From the NCBI GenBank assembly GCA_934098435.1, contig CAKOOV010000006.1, forward strand, positions 10,263 to 74,262: 64,000 nucleotides of DNA, read 5' to 3'. The notes below the pieces were generated by a model, which saw only the letters and a list, made by a program, of their open reading frames with translations, was not told the origin of the DNA and did not search any database. Within the stretch, counting starts at the first letter, position 1; each line of letters starts with the position of its first letter. A program made the translations under genes and the position numbers. Positions 52,927 to 61,877 of this stretch are shown here, in pieces. Source of the stretch: an uncultured Bacilli bacterium (GTDB taxonomy: Bacteria; Bacillota_I; Bacilli_A; RF39; UBA660).

Positions 52927-53678
52927 AACTTAATAAGCTCCGTTTCTTTATCCTGTTTGGTAATAATAATATTAGGAATATATATATTATCATTTTTCAA
53001 TTTTTTAATCAAAGTATCATAAGCTATATCTTCAGTATTATTCTCTTCAGACAAATGGGCTAATAATATATATCTAGTATTATTTCCAATAAACTCACTC
53101 AAATATTTAGCAGAATCATAATTAGATAAATGTCCCTTATCAGAAAGTATTCTTTGTCTAAGTTTAAATGGATACTTACCATTATTTAACATTTCAACAT
53201 CATAATTAGATTCCATTATATATAAATTTCTATTGCTAAGTAAATCAAAATATTTATGATTTATATAACCAGTATCAGTTACATATACAATAGAACTATC
53301 TCCACTAGAAATAACATAACCCCTAGAATCATCTGTATCATGAGAAGTTTTAAAAGCCTCAATATGAATATCTTTAATATCAAAGCTATCTTCTAGAAAC
53401 TTATAATTATTTAAATAATCAAGACTTCTAAGCATAATATCAGTAATATAAACTAAGATATTATGCTTTTTTTCAAAAACCTTAAGTCCTTTTATATGAT
53501 CAACATGAGTATGCGTAATTAATATTGCATCTAAATCGTCAGGATTAACACTAAATTCCTCTAATCTTTCCTCCACATATTTAGCCGTATTTCCTATATC
53601 AATAAGTATTTTTGCATTATCAGTTTCTATATATGTAGTATTACCCTTACTACCAGAAGATAAAACGCTAACTTTCAT
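52923..53678 (-). CDS. walJ: Metallo-beta-lactamase fold protein WalJ/YycJ
   Basis: MBL-fold hydrolase, 251 aa, related to the exonuclease YycJ linked to the WalRK system in Bacilli. Metal ligands are visible in LITHTHVDHIKGL (HxHxDH), FKTSHD, and LAHLSEENN. Here walRK are not in the neighbourhood. The ATG shares a base with the stop of the M23 gene (TGATG). Confidence 0.92.
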   Translation of the reverse strand: MKVSVLSSGSKGNTTYIETDNAKILIDIGNTAKYVEERLEEFSVNPDDLDAILITHTHVDHIKGLKVFEKKHNILVYITDIMLRSLDYLNNYKFLEDSFDIKDIHIEAFKTSHDTDDSRGYVISSGDSSIVYVTDTGYINHKYFDLLSNRNLYIMESNYDVEMLNNGKYPFKLRQRILSDKGHLSNYDSAKYLSEFIGNNTRYILLAHLSEENNTEDIAYDTLIKKLKNDNIYIPNIIITKQDKETELIKL

Positions 53679-55198
53679 CAAAATAAACCTAGAGGATTAA
53701 TACTTGTACCATATGCCCCACCAATTCTAGCTTCAAAATGTAAATGTGTACCACCATAAGGATTAGATGCCGAAGGAACAGGATAAACCTCTCCTGTATT
53801 TCCCATAGCTCCTATTTTCTGACCTCGAGCAACAGTTTGACCCTCAGACACATAAAACTCTTTCATATGCATATAAACCGTATAATAGCCACCAGCATTA
53901 TGATTAATAATAACATAATTACCTTGTCTTCCATTACAACCAATATAACCAGGTGTACATCCAGAACCAGTTTTATAAACAACACCATTATTAGCAGCAT
54001 ATACAGGAGATCCATAACCAACATATATATCAATACCCTTATGGAAAGATCCCCAACGATATTCAAAATAAGAAGTAATAGTATAAGGCTTTTCAGTAGG
54101 CCATCCCCAATAAGATAAATCAGCTATATTAGGAGCATATTTTTCTCCTTTAACAATAACCTTATTAATAGCAGGCTTAATTTCTGTGGAATTAGCAATA
54201 GTACCAGAAACAAGTTGCCCATTAACATATTGAGATTTTCTAGTAACTTTATATAATCCATTTTCACCATCTTTAATAGTCTCCTGATAACCAACATATT
54301 GACTAGAATCATATTGGATTTCAGTATCATATTCTCTCTCTTCTTCAGCAACACTATGTACATCAACCACTACAGAAATAATAGGCTTTATAAGTCCAAC
54401 ATGTACAACCTGATTTTCATAAAGCAAATTATTTTCGCTAGAAAATTCAGGATTAGCAATCAAAAACTCTTTAACATTAAGCTTATGACTATTAGCGATA
54501 GACTCGATAGTGTCTTCACTATTAACAGTATACGTTTCCTGTTCATCTAATGTACCATATAAAAGATATTTACTAAGCTCATCTTCATCAACAAATATTT
54601 TTTTATCAGTAGGAATTAATGTTTCTTTATAAGTAATAGTCTCACCTAAATCAATATTTTCAATCATACTTCCTAAATCTTTAATTTCTTCCTGTGTACC
54701 ACTAACAAACTTTTCATAGTCATCTTCATCAACAAAAGCTTTAATAGTATCAACGACAGCCTTATCAAAAATATCTTTAGATAAAACATAAATAGTTTTT
54801 ACCTTTTCATTATCATCAATTTCAGTATCATTACTAGTTATAGTAACTTCATAACCCTTTATAGTAAATTTCTTATTACTAATAATTTTATTATAAACAT
54901 CTTCATTAGTACTAACAGAATTATTATAAGTAATATTCTTTTTAATCTCCACACCATTAGGTGTATAAACAGTATCAACATCATACTTATTTTTAAGTTC
55001 TTCTTCTTTAGAATTAATATACTCCTCAAAACTATCCTTAGAAGCTATTGCCCCAATAGATTTACCATCTAAATAAACATAATAAATAGCAGTAGGACTA
55101 CTATTAATATCTTTATGGAATCCAAGAAAAAAAACAAAAAAGCAAAGAAAAATAGTAAACATAATAAAGCAAAAACTTAAATTATTACTATTCCTCAT
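53678..55198 (-). CDS. Membrane-anchored M23 endopeptidase with LysM and G5-like domains
   Basis: Cell-wall endopeptidase, 506 aa. One N-terminal membrane anchor (SFCFIMFTIFLCFFVFFLGF) is followed by about 180 residues of unassigned extracellular sequence, a LysM domain (YTVNSEDTIESIANSHKLNV, about 240-285) and a G5-like segment (EIQYDSSQYVGYQ, about 310-370). The C-terminal M23 domain has the zinc ligands in SFHKGIDIYVG and GTHLHFEAR. It sits between dnaB and walJ, both overlapping by one base, so it is cotranscribed with replication and ribosomal genes. Related to spore or growth-phase hydrolases, but the stage of use is not clear. Confidence 0.92.
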   Translation of the reverse strand: MRNSNNLSFCFIMFTIFLCFFVFFLGFHKDINSSPTAIYYVYLDGKSIGAIASKDSFEEYINSKEEELKNKYDVDTVYTPNGVEIKKNITYNNSVSTNEDVYNKIISNKKFTIKGYEVTITSNDTEIDDNEKVKTIYVLSKDIFDKAVVDTIKAFVDEDDYEKFVSGTQEEIKDLGSMIENIDLGETITYKETLIPTDKKIFVDEDELSKYLLYGTLDEQETYTVNSEDTIESIANSHKLNVKEFLIANPEFSSENNLLYENQVVHVGLIKPIISVVVDVHSVAEEEREYDTEIQYDSSQYVGYQETIKDGENGLYKVTRKSQYVNGQLVSGTIANSTEIKPAINKVIVKGEKYAPNIADLSYWGWPTEKPYTITSYFEYRWGSFHKGIDIYVGYGSPVYAANNGVVYKTGSGCTPGYIGCNGRQGNYVIINHNAGGYYTVYMHMKEFYVSEGQTVARGQKIGAMGNTGEVYPVPSASNPYGGTHLHFEARIGGAYGTSINPLGLF

Positions 55199-56532
55199 CA
55201 ATTACCACCATCCCTTTTTATAGATAAAAATGTTGAAGTTTTCTTTTTAAACAACAAATCAATAGTTTTTGTAGGACCATTCCTATGTTTCAATATAATA
55301 AGTTGTATAGGATTAGGAACTTCATCTCCGACAGGAGTTTCAACATCAGGAGCATGTAATGCTGCAACAATATCAGCATCCTGTTCTATAGAACCAGATT
55401 CTCTCAAATCACTAAGAACTGGTTTCTTATCTTCTCTTTTTTCTACGCTTCTAGACAATTGAGAAAGAGCAATAACCGGAACTTCAAGTTCCAAAGCCAT
55501 AGTTTTAAGTGCTCTTGATATTTCTGATACTTCTTGTTGCCTAGAACCAGAGTATCTACTAGAAGAATCAATAAGTTGTAAGTAATCGATTATTACAAGT
55601 CCAAGTCCTTCACCTTGCGTAGCAAGTCTTCTACACTTAGCCTTAATCTCACTAGGGGTTACACCTCCAGCATCATGAAAGAAAATATTTGTATCAGCTA
55701 AAATACTAATTGCTTCATTAAATCTTTTCCAATCATCGTTTTCCAACTTACCAGTAGATAATTTCTTATTGTCAATTTGTCCCAAAGAACTAATCATTCT
55801 CATAATAAGCTGTTCCGCTGGCATTTCAAGAGAAAATATAGCAATATTTTTCTTAGTACTTTTAGCTGCTGCAAGCGCTAAATTCAAAGCAAATGCAGTT
55901 TTACCAACAGCAGGTCTAGCAGCTATAATAATAAGCTGTGTAGGATGAAGTCCCTCAGTTAAAGAATCAAGTTCCCCAAAGCCAGTCGTAAGTCCATTTA
56001 TTTTACCTCCATTTTTAGCAAGCATTTCTAAATCATTTTGTGCTTTAGTCAGAACATCCTGCACTTTTCTAAATTCACTAGTTCTTCTAAATTTAGATAT
56101 ATTAAGTATCTCCTTTTCTGCATCATCAATTGTATCCGCAGCAGAATTATCTTGATTAGTAGCTTTATTTACGATATCCGTAGCAACTTCAATCATTTTT
56201 CTAAGCGTATATTTATCACTAACTAAATTAATATAATATTCAATATTAGCTCCAGTAGCCACTGAATTAACAATTTCATTTAGATATTCAACGCCACCTA
56301 CCTCATTAATCTTATCAACACTAATTAAATAAGTAGTAAGTGAAGTAATATCAACAGGAGTACTATTCAAGTACAAACTTTTAATAGCCTCAAATATTTT
56401 AGCATGACTATCTAAATAAAAAATATCTTTTTCTACCTCTTCACATCCCTTTTGAAGAGAATCATTAGACCAAAACATAGAACCAATCAAACATTTTTCA
56501 GCTTCTATATTCTTAGGTAATTCTTTATTCAT
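55198..56532 (-). CDS. dnaB: Replicative DNA helicase (DnaB/DnaC)
   Basis: Hexameric replication-fork helicase, 444 aa. The N-terminal DnaB domain (LPKNIEAEKCLIGSMFWSND) precedes the RecA-like core with Walker A in AARPAVGKTAFALN and the LGLVIIDYLQLI Walker B. It also has SQLSRSVEKREDKKPVLSDL. It lies just after rplI, the standard Firmicutes order. Its TGA stop overlaps the next ATG. Confidence 0.97.
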   Translation of the reverse strand: MNKELPKNIEAEKCLIGSMFWSNDSLQKGCEEVEKDIFYLDSHAKIFEAIKSLYLNSTPVDITSLTTYLISVDKINEVGGVEYLNEIVNSVATGANIEYYINLVSDKYTLRKMIEVATDIVNKATNQDNSAADTIDDAEKEILNISKFRRTSEFRKVQDVLTKAQNDLEMLAKNGGKINGLTTGFGELDSLTEGLHPTQLIIIAARPAVGKTAFALNLALAAAKSTKKNIAIFSLEMPAEQLIMRMISSLGQIDNKKLSTGKLENDDWKRFNEAISILADTNIFFHDAGGVTPSEIKAKCRRLATQGEGLGLVIIDYLQLIDSSSRYSGSRQQEVSEISRALKTMALELEVPVIALSQLSRSVEKREDKKPVLSDLRESGSIEQDADIVAALHAPDVETPVGDEVPNPIQLIILKHRNGPTKTIDLLFKKKTSTFLSIKRDGGN

Positions 56533-56540
56533 AACTTCAC

Positions 56541-56981
56541 CTACTTTTTAAGTTCAACCTTAACTTTAGCAATCACATTTTTATATAATTCAACATACAC
56601 ATAAAAAGTCCCAATAGATGTAAGAACATCAGGTATCATAATCTTCTTTTTATCAATTTTATATCCAAGCTCATCAAGTTCAGTACATATTTGTTTACTA
56701 GAAATAGAACCAAAAACCTTACCATCTTTGCCTGTTTTAACGTTAAATACTAAAGTTTCTTTTTCAATTTCAGTCTTAATTTTTTCAGCATTTCTAGTAT
56801 TTTCTTCCTCTGTTAACTTATTTTTAACTATTTCATCACCCAATCTATCACTACTAGATTTAGTATATTTAACAGCATACCCATTTTTAATCAAATAATT
56901 AACAGCATATCCATCACTAACTTCTTTTATTTCATTTTTCTTGCCTTGTTTTTTTAAATCTTTTAAGAAAATAACCTTCAT
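56541..56981 (-). CDS. rplI: Ribosomal protein L9
   Basis: 146 aa. The N-terminal domain MKVIFLKDLKKQGKKNEIKE and YAVNYLIKNGYAV is conserved, the long central helix follows and the C-terminal domain includes GKDGKVFGSISSKQI. Start after GGGTGGGATGTTTT. It begins the operon from the promoter at 57006-57034. Confidence 0.96.
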   Translation of the reverse strand: MKVIFLKDLKKQGKKNEIKEVSDGYAVNYLIKNGYAVKYTKSSSDRLGDEIVKNKLTEEENTRNAEKIKTEIEKETLVFNVKTGKDGKVFGSISSKQICTELDELGYKIDKKKIMIPDVLTSIGTFYVYVELYKNVIAKVKVELKK

Positions 56982-57005
56982 AAAACATCCCACCCTCGTA
57001 CTACT

Positions 57006-57034
57006 ATTATACTATAATTTTATCACTATGTCAT
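57006..57034 (-). promoter_or_regulatory. Sigma-A promoter of rplI-dnaB operon
   Basis: Minus-strand ATGACA and TATAAT are 17 bp apart, about 25 bp upstream of the rplI start. Confidence 0.75.
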
Positions 57035-57042
57035 CAAAAAAG

Positions 57043-57077
57043 AAAAAAATATAGTTATAAATAAACTATATTTTTAT
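57043..57077 (-). terminator. Terminator of rpsF-ssb-rpsR
   Basis: The minus strand AAATATAGTT/AACTATATTT stem is followed by a long T tract, directly after the rpsR stop. Confidence 0.75.
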
Positions 57078-57289
57078 TTGCAAAATGGAATAAATCCCAT
57101 AAATCTAGCTCTCTTAACTTCTTGAGCAACATGTCTTTGATGCTTAGCACAAGTACCTGTAAATCTTCTAGGTAAAATCTTACCATTATCATTAATATAT
57201 TTAGATATAATATTTACATCTTTGTAATTAACAGGTTTTCCAGCACACATATGACATACTTTTTTTCTTTTTTTACGAAACTCTGCCAT
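57074..57289 (-). CDS. rpsR: Ribosomal protein S18
   Basis: 71-aa 30S protein that pairs with S6. It has VNYKDVNIISKYI and RRFTGTCAKHQRHVAQ plus a possible zinc site (CHMC...CAKH). It is the third gene of rpsF-ssb-rpsR; the S6:S18 complex is thought to repress this operon through the leader at 58080-58138. Confidence 0.97.
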   Translation of the reverse strand: MAEFRKKRKKVCHMCAGKPVNYKDVNIISKYINDNGKILPRRFTGTCAKHQRHVAQEVKRARFMGFIPFCK

Positions 57290-57304
57290 GTTTATCCTCC
57301 TTTT

Positions 57305-57769
57305 TTAGAATGGTAAATCATTGTCACTAATTTCAATAGAATCACCAAATGCTTCAAATGGATCCTTCTCTACAAAAACAGTTGAAGCAGTATTAGACTG
57401 TTCCATTGGTGGCTCTGGCATATTATTAAATGAACCAGTTCCAGCACTTGTACCCTTAGCATCTAAAAAGCTAATATTAGTAGCAAGTATTTCAGTTACA
57501 TAAACTTTTTTACCATCTTTATCATCATAATTTCTAGTTTGAATTCTGCCTTCTACAGCAATTTGATTACCTTTATGCTGATATTTAGACAAATTTTCTG
57601 CTTGTTTATCCCAAACTACGCAATTAATAAAATCAGCTTCTCTTTCGCCATTAGCATTAGTAAAATTTCTATTTACTGCAATTGAAAACTGACATACATT
57701 TCTTCCCGTTGGAGTAGTTCTAAGTTCAGGATCTCTAGTTAATCTTCCAATTAGAATTGCTTTATTCAT
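57305..57769 (-). CDS. ssb: Single-stranded DNA-binding protein
   Basis: 154 aa. The OB fold (MNKAILIGRLTRDPELRTTP, VNRNFTNANGEREADFINCV) and the acidic C-terminal tip ISDNDLPF, which recruits replication partners, are present, with a short Gly/Asn/Pro linker between. It is placed between rpsF and rpsR as in most Firmicutes. Confidence 0.97.
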   Translation of the reverse strand: MNKAILIGRLTRDPELRTTPTGRNVCQFSIAVNRNFTNANGEREADFINCVVWDKQAENLSKYQHKGNQIAVEGRIQTRNYDDKDGKKVYVTEILATNISFLDAKGTSAGTGSFNNMPEPPMEQSNTASTVFVEKDPFEAFGDSIEISDNDLPF

Positions 57770-57780
57770 TCTTAATCTCC

Positions 57781-58071
57781 TTATTTATCTAAGTTAATAA
57801 TTAAATGCCTAACAACATTTTCATCTATTCTTGCTATTCTATCAAATTCTTTAATAGCAGCATCATTATTAGTTTCAATGTTATATAGAAAATAATAACC
57901 AGATTTAAATTTCTTAATTTCGTAAGCAAATTCCTTTTGACCTAATTCCTTAGACAAAGTAATTTTAGCTTTACCATCTGTTAACACCTTTTCAAGTGTT
58001 TTAACTGTGTTTTTCACAACATCTTCAGTTACATCAGGTCTAATAATAAACATGATTTCATAATTCTTCAT
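57781..58071 (-). CDS. rpsF: Ribosomal protein S6
   Basis: 96 aa. KNYEIMFIIRPDVTEDVVKN and LGQKEFAYEIKKFKSGYYFL are typical, with no acidic tail. RBS AAAAGGAGGTG. The leader upstream has hairpins like the S6:S18 regulatory element. Confidence 0.97.
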   Translation of the reverse strand: MKNYEIMFIIRPDVTEDVVKNTVKTLEKVLTDGKAKITLSKELGQKEFAYEIKKFKSGYYFLYNIETNNDAAIKEFDRIARIDENVVRHLIINLDK

Positions 58072-58079
58072 CTCTACAC

Positions 58080-58138
58080 CTCCTTTTGGACTAACGGCCT
58101 TATTCTTATCAATAAGGCAAGGAGCTTTCGCTCACAAG
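58080..58138 (-). promoter_or_regulatory. S6:S18-type leader hairpins
   Basis: On the minus strand GAGC-gaaa-GCTC (58122-58133) is followed by GCCTTAT/ATAAGGC (58097-58118) and CCGTTAGTCC just before the RBS. The CCG next to a stem fits the motif described for S6:S18 autoregulation. The assignment rests on position and motif only. Confidence 0.65.
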
Positions 58139-58139
58139 T

Positions 58140-58168
58140 ATTATAACAACTTTATCAAAATAAGTAAA
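58140..58168 (-). promoter_or_regulatory. Sigma-A promoter of rpsF operon
   Basis: Minus-strand TTTACT and TATAAT with a 17-bp spacer, starting transcription at the leader hairpins. Confidence 0.75.
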
Positions 58169-58226
58169 GTTTTTTCAAAAAATATTTAATATTTTCTCAT
58201 AATAATATGTAAATAAAATATAAAAA

Positions 58227-58949
58227 TCACTTATCGCTATAAATTTCATACCAATCTTTAATTTTTCTGCCACCACTAATAGCAACATTTTTAACATATG
58301 ATAAACCAATTTTACATTCATTTTTAACATCACCAAATATCTCTTTTGCTCTATCACATTCATAAGTATTATTAGAACACATTTTAGTAGATATATCAAA
58401 ATAAGCAGCAATAAGACGTTCCTTTATATCAGTATATACAATACCACTAGTACTACTAAGACTTTCTTTATAACCTGGTGCATACTTTTCTATTTTATTA
58501 TCAATCTTAATAAGAATAGCAATAACTTTAAGTTTAGCTTCATTACTAAGTTCATCAAAAGTATAACCCATAATTTCTTTATCATAAAAAATAAAATCAA
58601 CACCAGTAATAAAATAGTCTTTAAACTTAGCTTTACGTTTTTCAAAGCTACTATCATTAATTTCATTATTCATATTATCAAAATATTTAATAACACTATT
58701 TTCATTAATCTCATCATTATATTTTATATTACTTTCTATATTATTCTCATTTAAATTAGAACTTAAAACATTATTATCCTCAGCAGCAGTATCAATAGAA
58801 AGATTATTAGACTCATCTACCACTTCATTTACTATTAAGTTATCTATAGAATTATCTTTTTTTAAACTCAAGCAAAAAACAATAATAAGTAAAATAAAAA
58901 TAACAATAAGTAAACATAAAATAATAATATTCTTTTTCTTTTCTTTCAC
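58227..58949 (-). CDS. Membrane-anchored hypothetical protein
   Basis: Function not recognised; 240 aa. A basic start is followed by one membrane helix (NIIILCLLIVIFILLIIVFCL), an acidic Asn/Glu/Asp linker of about 60 residues, and a mostly helical outer domain of about 130 residues. Two cysteines (KMCSNNTYECDR) and a third (NECKIG) are seen. I start at the GTG of VKEKKKN, which follows TAGGTGTTTATT; the GTG three codons upstream is in the RBS. A promoter at 58967-58995 lies back to back with that of the next gene. Confidence 0.65.
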   Translation of the reverse strand: MKEKKKNIIILCLLIVIFILLIIVFCLSLKKDNSIDNLIVNEVVDESNNLSIDTAAEDNNVLSSNLNENNIESNIKYNDEINENSVIKYFDNMNNEINDSSFEKRKAKFKDYFITGVDFIFYDKEIMGYTFDELSNEAKLKVIAILIKIDNKIEKYAPGYKESLSSTSGIVYTDIKERLIAAYFDISTKMCSNNTYECDRAKEIFGDVKNECKIGLSYVKNVAISGGRKIKDWYEIYSDK

Positions 58950-58966
58950 AATAAACACCTAGGCAT

Positions 58967-58995
58967 ATAATATCACCATTTCATAAAAAAGACAA
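58967..58995 (-). promoter_or_regulatory. Sigma-A promoter of the anchored protein gene
   Basis: Minus-strand TTGTCT and TATTAT with a 17-bp spacer, divergent from the promoter at 59004-59032 (8 bp between the -35 boxes). Confidence 0.6.
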
Positions 58996-59003
58996 CAATT
59001 AAC

Positions 59004-59032
59004 TTGACAATAATCATTAAATAAAGTATTAT
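59004..59032 (+). promoter_or_regulatory. Sigma-A promoter of the 59062 gene
   Basis: TTGACA, 17 bp, TATTAT; the start site is about 20 bp before the RBS. Confidence 0.75.
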
Positions 59033-59061
59033 ATATAAACACAAAAACAAGGAGAAAACGT

Positions 59062-59964
59062 ATGAAAGAATATGTAACAATAGGCACAAAAAATATAGCC
59101 GAAGATATTTTTAGAAAAATATTAAGACCATTAGACATAAATTTTTATAAACCAAATGGTGGATTATGGTCAAGCGAACTTATAAGTAGAATATACTGCA
59201 TAAGTGAATGGCATGATTATCTACTATATGAAGACCAAGAAACAGCATCTTATAAAAATATTAACGCCGGTGCTATATTCACACTAAAAAGCAATGCACG
59301 AATACTAAATATCGATAGTGAAGAAAAGATAATAGAATTATCTCAAAAATATCCATCATGGCACTATATATTAACCCATTACGATAATCCAAAATTAAAT
59401 ATAATAGATTTTGAAGCCTTATCAAAAGATTATGATGGAGTAGAAGTTTCAATAAATAAATTAGGATATAACGAACCAGGTCTTACTTTTAGTTCGTGGA
59501 GTGTAAATACATTATTATTGTTTAATTTAAACTGCATTGAAAAATATCAAAGTATCGATATTGAAGTATCACTATTTAATTATGACAAAAGACCATACAT
59601 AACTAAAATAAGTAATCCAAAACAAGTATTAAATCATAGTGAATATTATGAGGAAGTATATAACTACATAACTATAATATTCAATAAAATACTTAAAGCT
59701 ACTAATTATCAAAAAACAAATTATCAAGAATATTTTAATTTTTTAATAAACTGTACTGAAAAATGCATTAATATAGCACTAAATATGCAAAAAACCAACA
59801 TTGATATCATCAATACACGACTAAAAAATAACGATATCCAAATAAGTAATGAAGCATTAATAAGAAATATAGCCTACAATTATTTATCAGAGTATTTAAC
59901 AAAAAGTAAAGAAGAAGAAAAAAAATTTATCAAAACATTAAAAAAGCAAAACCAATATTGCTAA
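59062..59964 (+). CDS. Hypothetical protein with KPxGGLW motif, possibly ADP-ribosyltransferase-like
   Basis: 300 aa, soluble. The N-terminal half contains FYKPNGGLWSSELI and SEWHDYLLYE, then YDGVEVSINKLG and FSSWSVNTLLLFN. This order of motifs recalls uncharacterised bacterial and phage proteins sometimes suggested to be ADP-ribosyltransferase-like; I cannot confirm that from sequence alone. The C-terminal third is helical and rich in Lys and Asn. RBS CAAGGAG. No antitoxin-like partner was recognised nearby. Confidence 0.55.
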   Translation: MKEYVTIGTKNIAEDIFRKILRPLDINFYKPNGGLWSSELISRIYCISEWHDYLLYEDQETASYKNINAGAIFTLKSNARILNIDSEEKIIELSQKYPSWHYILTHYDNPKLNIIDFEALSKDYDGVEVSINKLGYNEPGLTFSSWSVNTLLLFNLNCIEKYQSIDIEVSLFNYDKRPYITKISNPKQVLNHSEYYEEVYNYITIIFNKILKATNYQKTNYQEYFNFLINCTEKCINIALNMQKTNIDIINTRLKNNDIQISNEALIRNIAYNYLSEYLTKSKEEEKKFIKTLKKQNQYC

Positions 59965-59986
59965 AGTAATAAACAAATGCTATAAT
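59958..59986 (+). promoter_or_regulatory. Sigma-A promoter of the exporter gene
   Basis: TTGCTA, 17 bp, TATAAT, with the RBS CGGAGG 7 bp further on; the -35 box overlaps the stop of the upstream gene. Confidence 0.65.
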
Positions 59987-60003
59987 TAAAAGCGGAGGAA
60001 ATA

Positions 60004-60843
60004 ATGAAAGAAATAATATTAGATACATTAATAGATTCATTAAAAATAATTCCGTTTTTATTTATAGCATTTTTAATAATAGAATTAATAGAACATAAAC
60101 TAACAAATAAAAACAAAGAAATAATTACCAAATCAAAAAAAGTAGGACCAATAATAGGTTCATTATTAGGCATCATCCCACAATGTGGTTTTTCAGTAAT
60201 GGCCACTAATTTATATATAACAAGAATAATAACACTAGGAACACTAATATCAATATATTTATCAACTAGTGATGAAATGCTAATAATAATGTTATCAAAA
60301 AAAGTAGAAATAACATTAATACTAAAAATACTTCTAATAAAAATATTCTTTGGTATAATATACGGAATAATAATAGATAAAATACTAAATAACAAAAAAG
60401 AAAAAGAAAACTATCAAATATGTGATGAAGAACACTGTGAATGTAATCATGGAATAATATTATCATCACTAAAACATACCATTCATATAACAATATTTAT
60501 TTTTATCGTAACTCTAATACTAAATATTATAATAACATATATAGGAGAAGATTATCTAACAAAAATATTTTTAACAAATACAATATTTGGTCCATTCATA
60601 ACTAGTCTAATAGGCCTAATACCAAACTGTTCCGCTAGCGTAATACTAACAGAACTATATCTAAATAGTTCTATATCATTAGGTTCATTAATAGGAGGAC
60701 TATTAACATCTTCTGGAGCGACATTACTAGTACTAATAAAAAATAATAAAAATATCAAAGAAAATATATCCATAATACTACTATTATATTTTCTAGGAGT
60801 AATATCCGGGATACTTATAGAACTAATAAACTTAATAAAGTAA
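60004..60843 (+). CDS. ArsP_2-family (PF11449-like) heavy-metal exporter
   Basis: 279-aa membrane protein with about eight hydrophobic segments in two repeats, each with the signature around GSLLGIIPQCGFSVMATNLY and TSLIGLIPNCSASVILTELY. The paired PxC motifs in membrane spans are typical of the family annotated as arsenic efflux or putative manganese/heavy-metal exporter. The central loop has a Cys/His cluster (CDEEHCECNHG) that could bind metal. The substrate is not determined. Confidence 0.82.
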   Translation: MKEIILDTLIDSLKIIPFLFIAFLIIELIEHKLTNKNKEIITKSKKVGPIIGSLLGIIPQCGFSVMATNLYITRIITLGTLISIYLSTSDEMLIIMLSKKVEITLILKILLIKIFFGIIYGIIIDKILNNKKEKENYQICDEEHCECNHGIILSSLKHTIHITIFIFIVTLILNIIITYIGEDYLTKIFLTNTIFGPFITSLIGLIPNCSASVILTELYLNSSISLGSLIGGLLTSSGATLLVLIKNNKNIKENISIILLLYFLGVISGILIELINLIK

Positions 60844-60866
60844 CATCAACTTGTTACTTTTATTTA
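60837..60866. terminator. Terminator between exporter and UV endonuclease genes
   Basis: AAGTAACA-tcaact-TGTTACTT followed by TTATTTAT lies between the two convergent stops. Confidence 0.7.
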
Positions 60867-61784
60867 TACAATAAAAGTAGTATCATCTATAAATCTATAA
60901 TCAGTTTTATATTTAATATATCTAACTAACCTAAATAAACTATCATCCTTATATTTAGCTTCAATCATAATATCAACATCCATATCATATTTCTTAAGTA
61001 TTTTAATAAAATCAATGAAATCATCACCATTAATATAATCATTATGACTTCTAAAATTCTTCTTATTTCTAGGAGAAGAAAAATGCATCTTAACTCTACC
61101 ATTATTAAAACTATTAAAAATATCATCAAAAGAAAAATCACTTTTATTACATAAATGATGATGATAATCCAAAATAACAGGTACACCAATGATTTTAGAT
61201 ATCTCTAAAACATCACTAACATTAAACACCTTATCATCATTTTCAATAGCAATACATTCCCTTAAATACTTAGGCAATTTATTAAAGTTATTAATAAATC
61301 TTCTAATAGAGTTATCCTTACCAAAAGAATTACTACCAACATGCAAAATCAATATTTTATTTTTAATACCAAAAGCTTCAAGTAAATTATAATGATACTT
61401 CAAAATATCAATAGAAGCACTAACAACATTGCTTTTAACACTATTTAAAACACAAAATTGATCCAGGTGAAAATCAACTCTCATATCATAATCACTAATC
61501 ATCTTACCTATTTTATCATAATAACTTTTATATTTATTAATATAATCAAACTTAACATCACTTTTAGTAGCTAAAGGAATAATTTTAGAAGACATTCTAT
61601 AAAAATGAATATTATTCTTAATATTATAATAAATAATCTCATCCAAAGATTTTAAATTAGAAACAATAACCCTATCTAACTTTTCCATATCACCATATTT
61701 CAAATATTCACCATAAGTATAAGGACTAGAACTAGTAGAATCAAGACAATTAGTAATGCAAGCATATCCAAGCCTAATCTTCAT
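60864..61784 (-). CDS. uvsE: UV DNA damage endonuclease (UvsE/UvdE)
   Basis: Nicks DNA 5' to UV photoproducts and other lesions; 306 aa TIM-barrel. The start RLGYACITNCL, FYRMSSKIIPLA, the metal-ligand segments DFHLDQFCVLNS, LHVGSNSFGKDNS, ENDDKVF, LDYHHHLC and the end of the barrel (HFSSPRNKKN) are typical. B. subtilis uses its homologue UvsE (YwjD) during sporulation. Start at MKIRLG after GGTGATT. Confidence 0.92.
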   Translation of the reverse strand: MKIRLGYACITNCLDSTSSSPYTYGEYLKYGDMEKLDRVIVSNLKSLDEIIYYNIKNNIHFYRMSSKIIPLATKSDVKFDYINKYKSYYDKIGKMISDYDMRVDFHLDQFCVLNSVKSNVVSASIDILKYHYNLLEAFGIKNKILILHVGSNSFGKDNSIRRFINNFNKLPKYLRECIAIENDDKVFNVSDVLEISKIIGVPVILDYHHHLCNKSDFSFDDIFNSFNNGRVKMHFSSPRNKKNFRSHNDYINGDDFIDFIKILKKYDMDVDIMIEAKYKDDSLFRLVRYIKYKTDYRFIDDTTFIV

Positions 61785-61877
61785 ATAATCACCAGTATTA
61801 ATATTAACCAAATAAAAATAATTAAACAAATAACAATATTTATGTTATAATAATAACATCAGAAAGGAAGTAAAAAA

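Noticed and set aside
53744..54118. Plus-strand open frame opposite the M23 peptidase domain
   Set aside because: Low-complexity composition, no RBS, and complete overlap with the conserved HLHFE region of the real gene.
58175..58411. Second minus-strand frame inside the anchored-protein gene at 58227
   Set aside because: It is in another frame of the same strand, extends into the rpsF upstream gap and is Leu/Met-rich with no RBS.
59961..60395. Minus-strand frame of 144 codons opposite the exporter gene
   Set aside because: The plus strand has clear family motifs and a promoter with RBS; the minus frame only mirrors hydrophobic codons.
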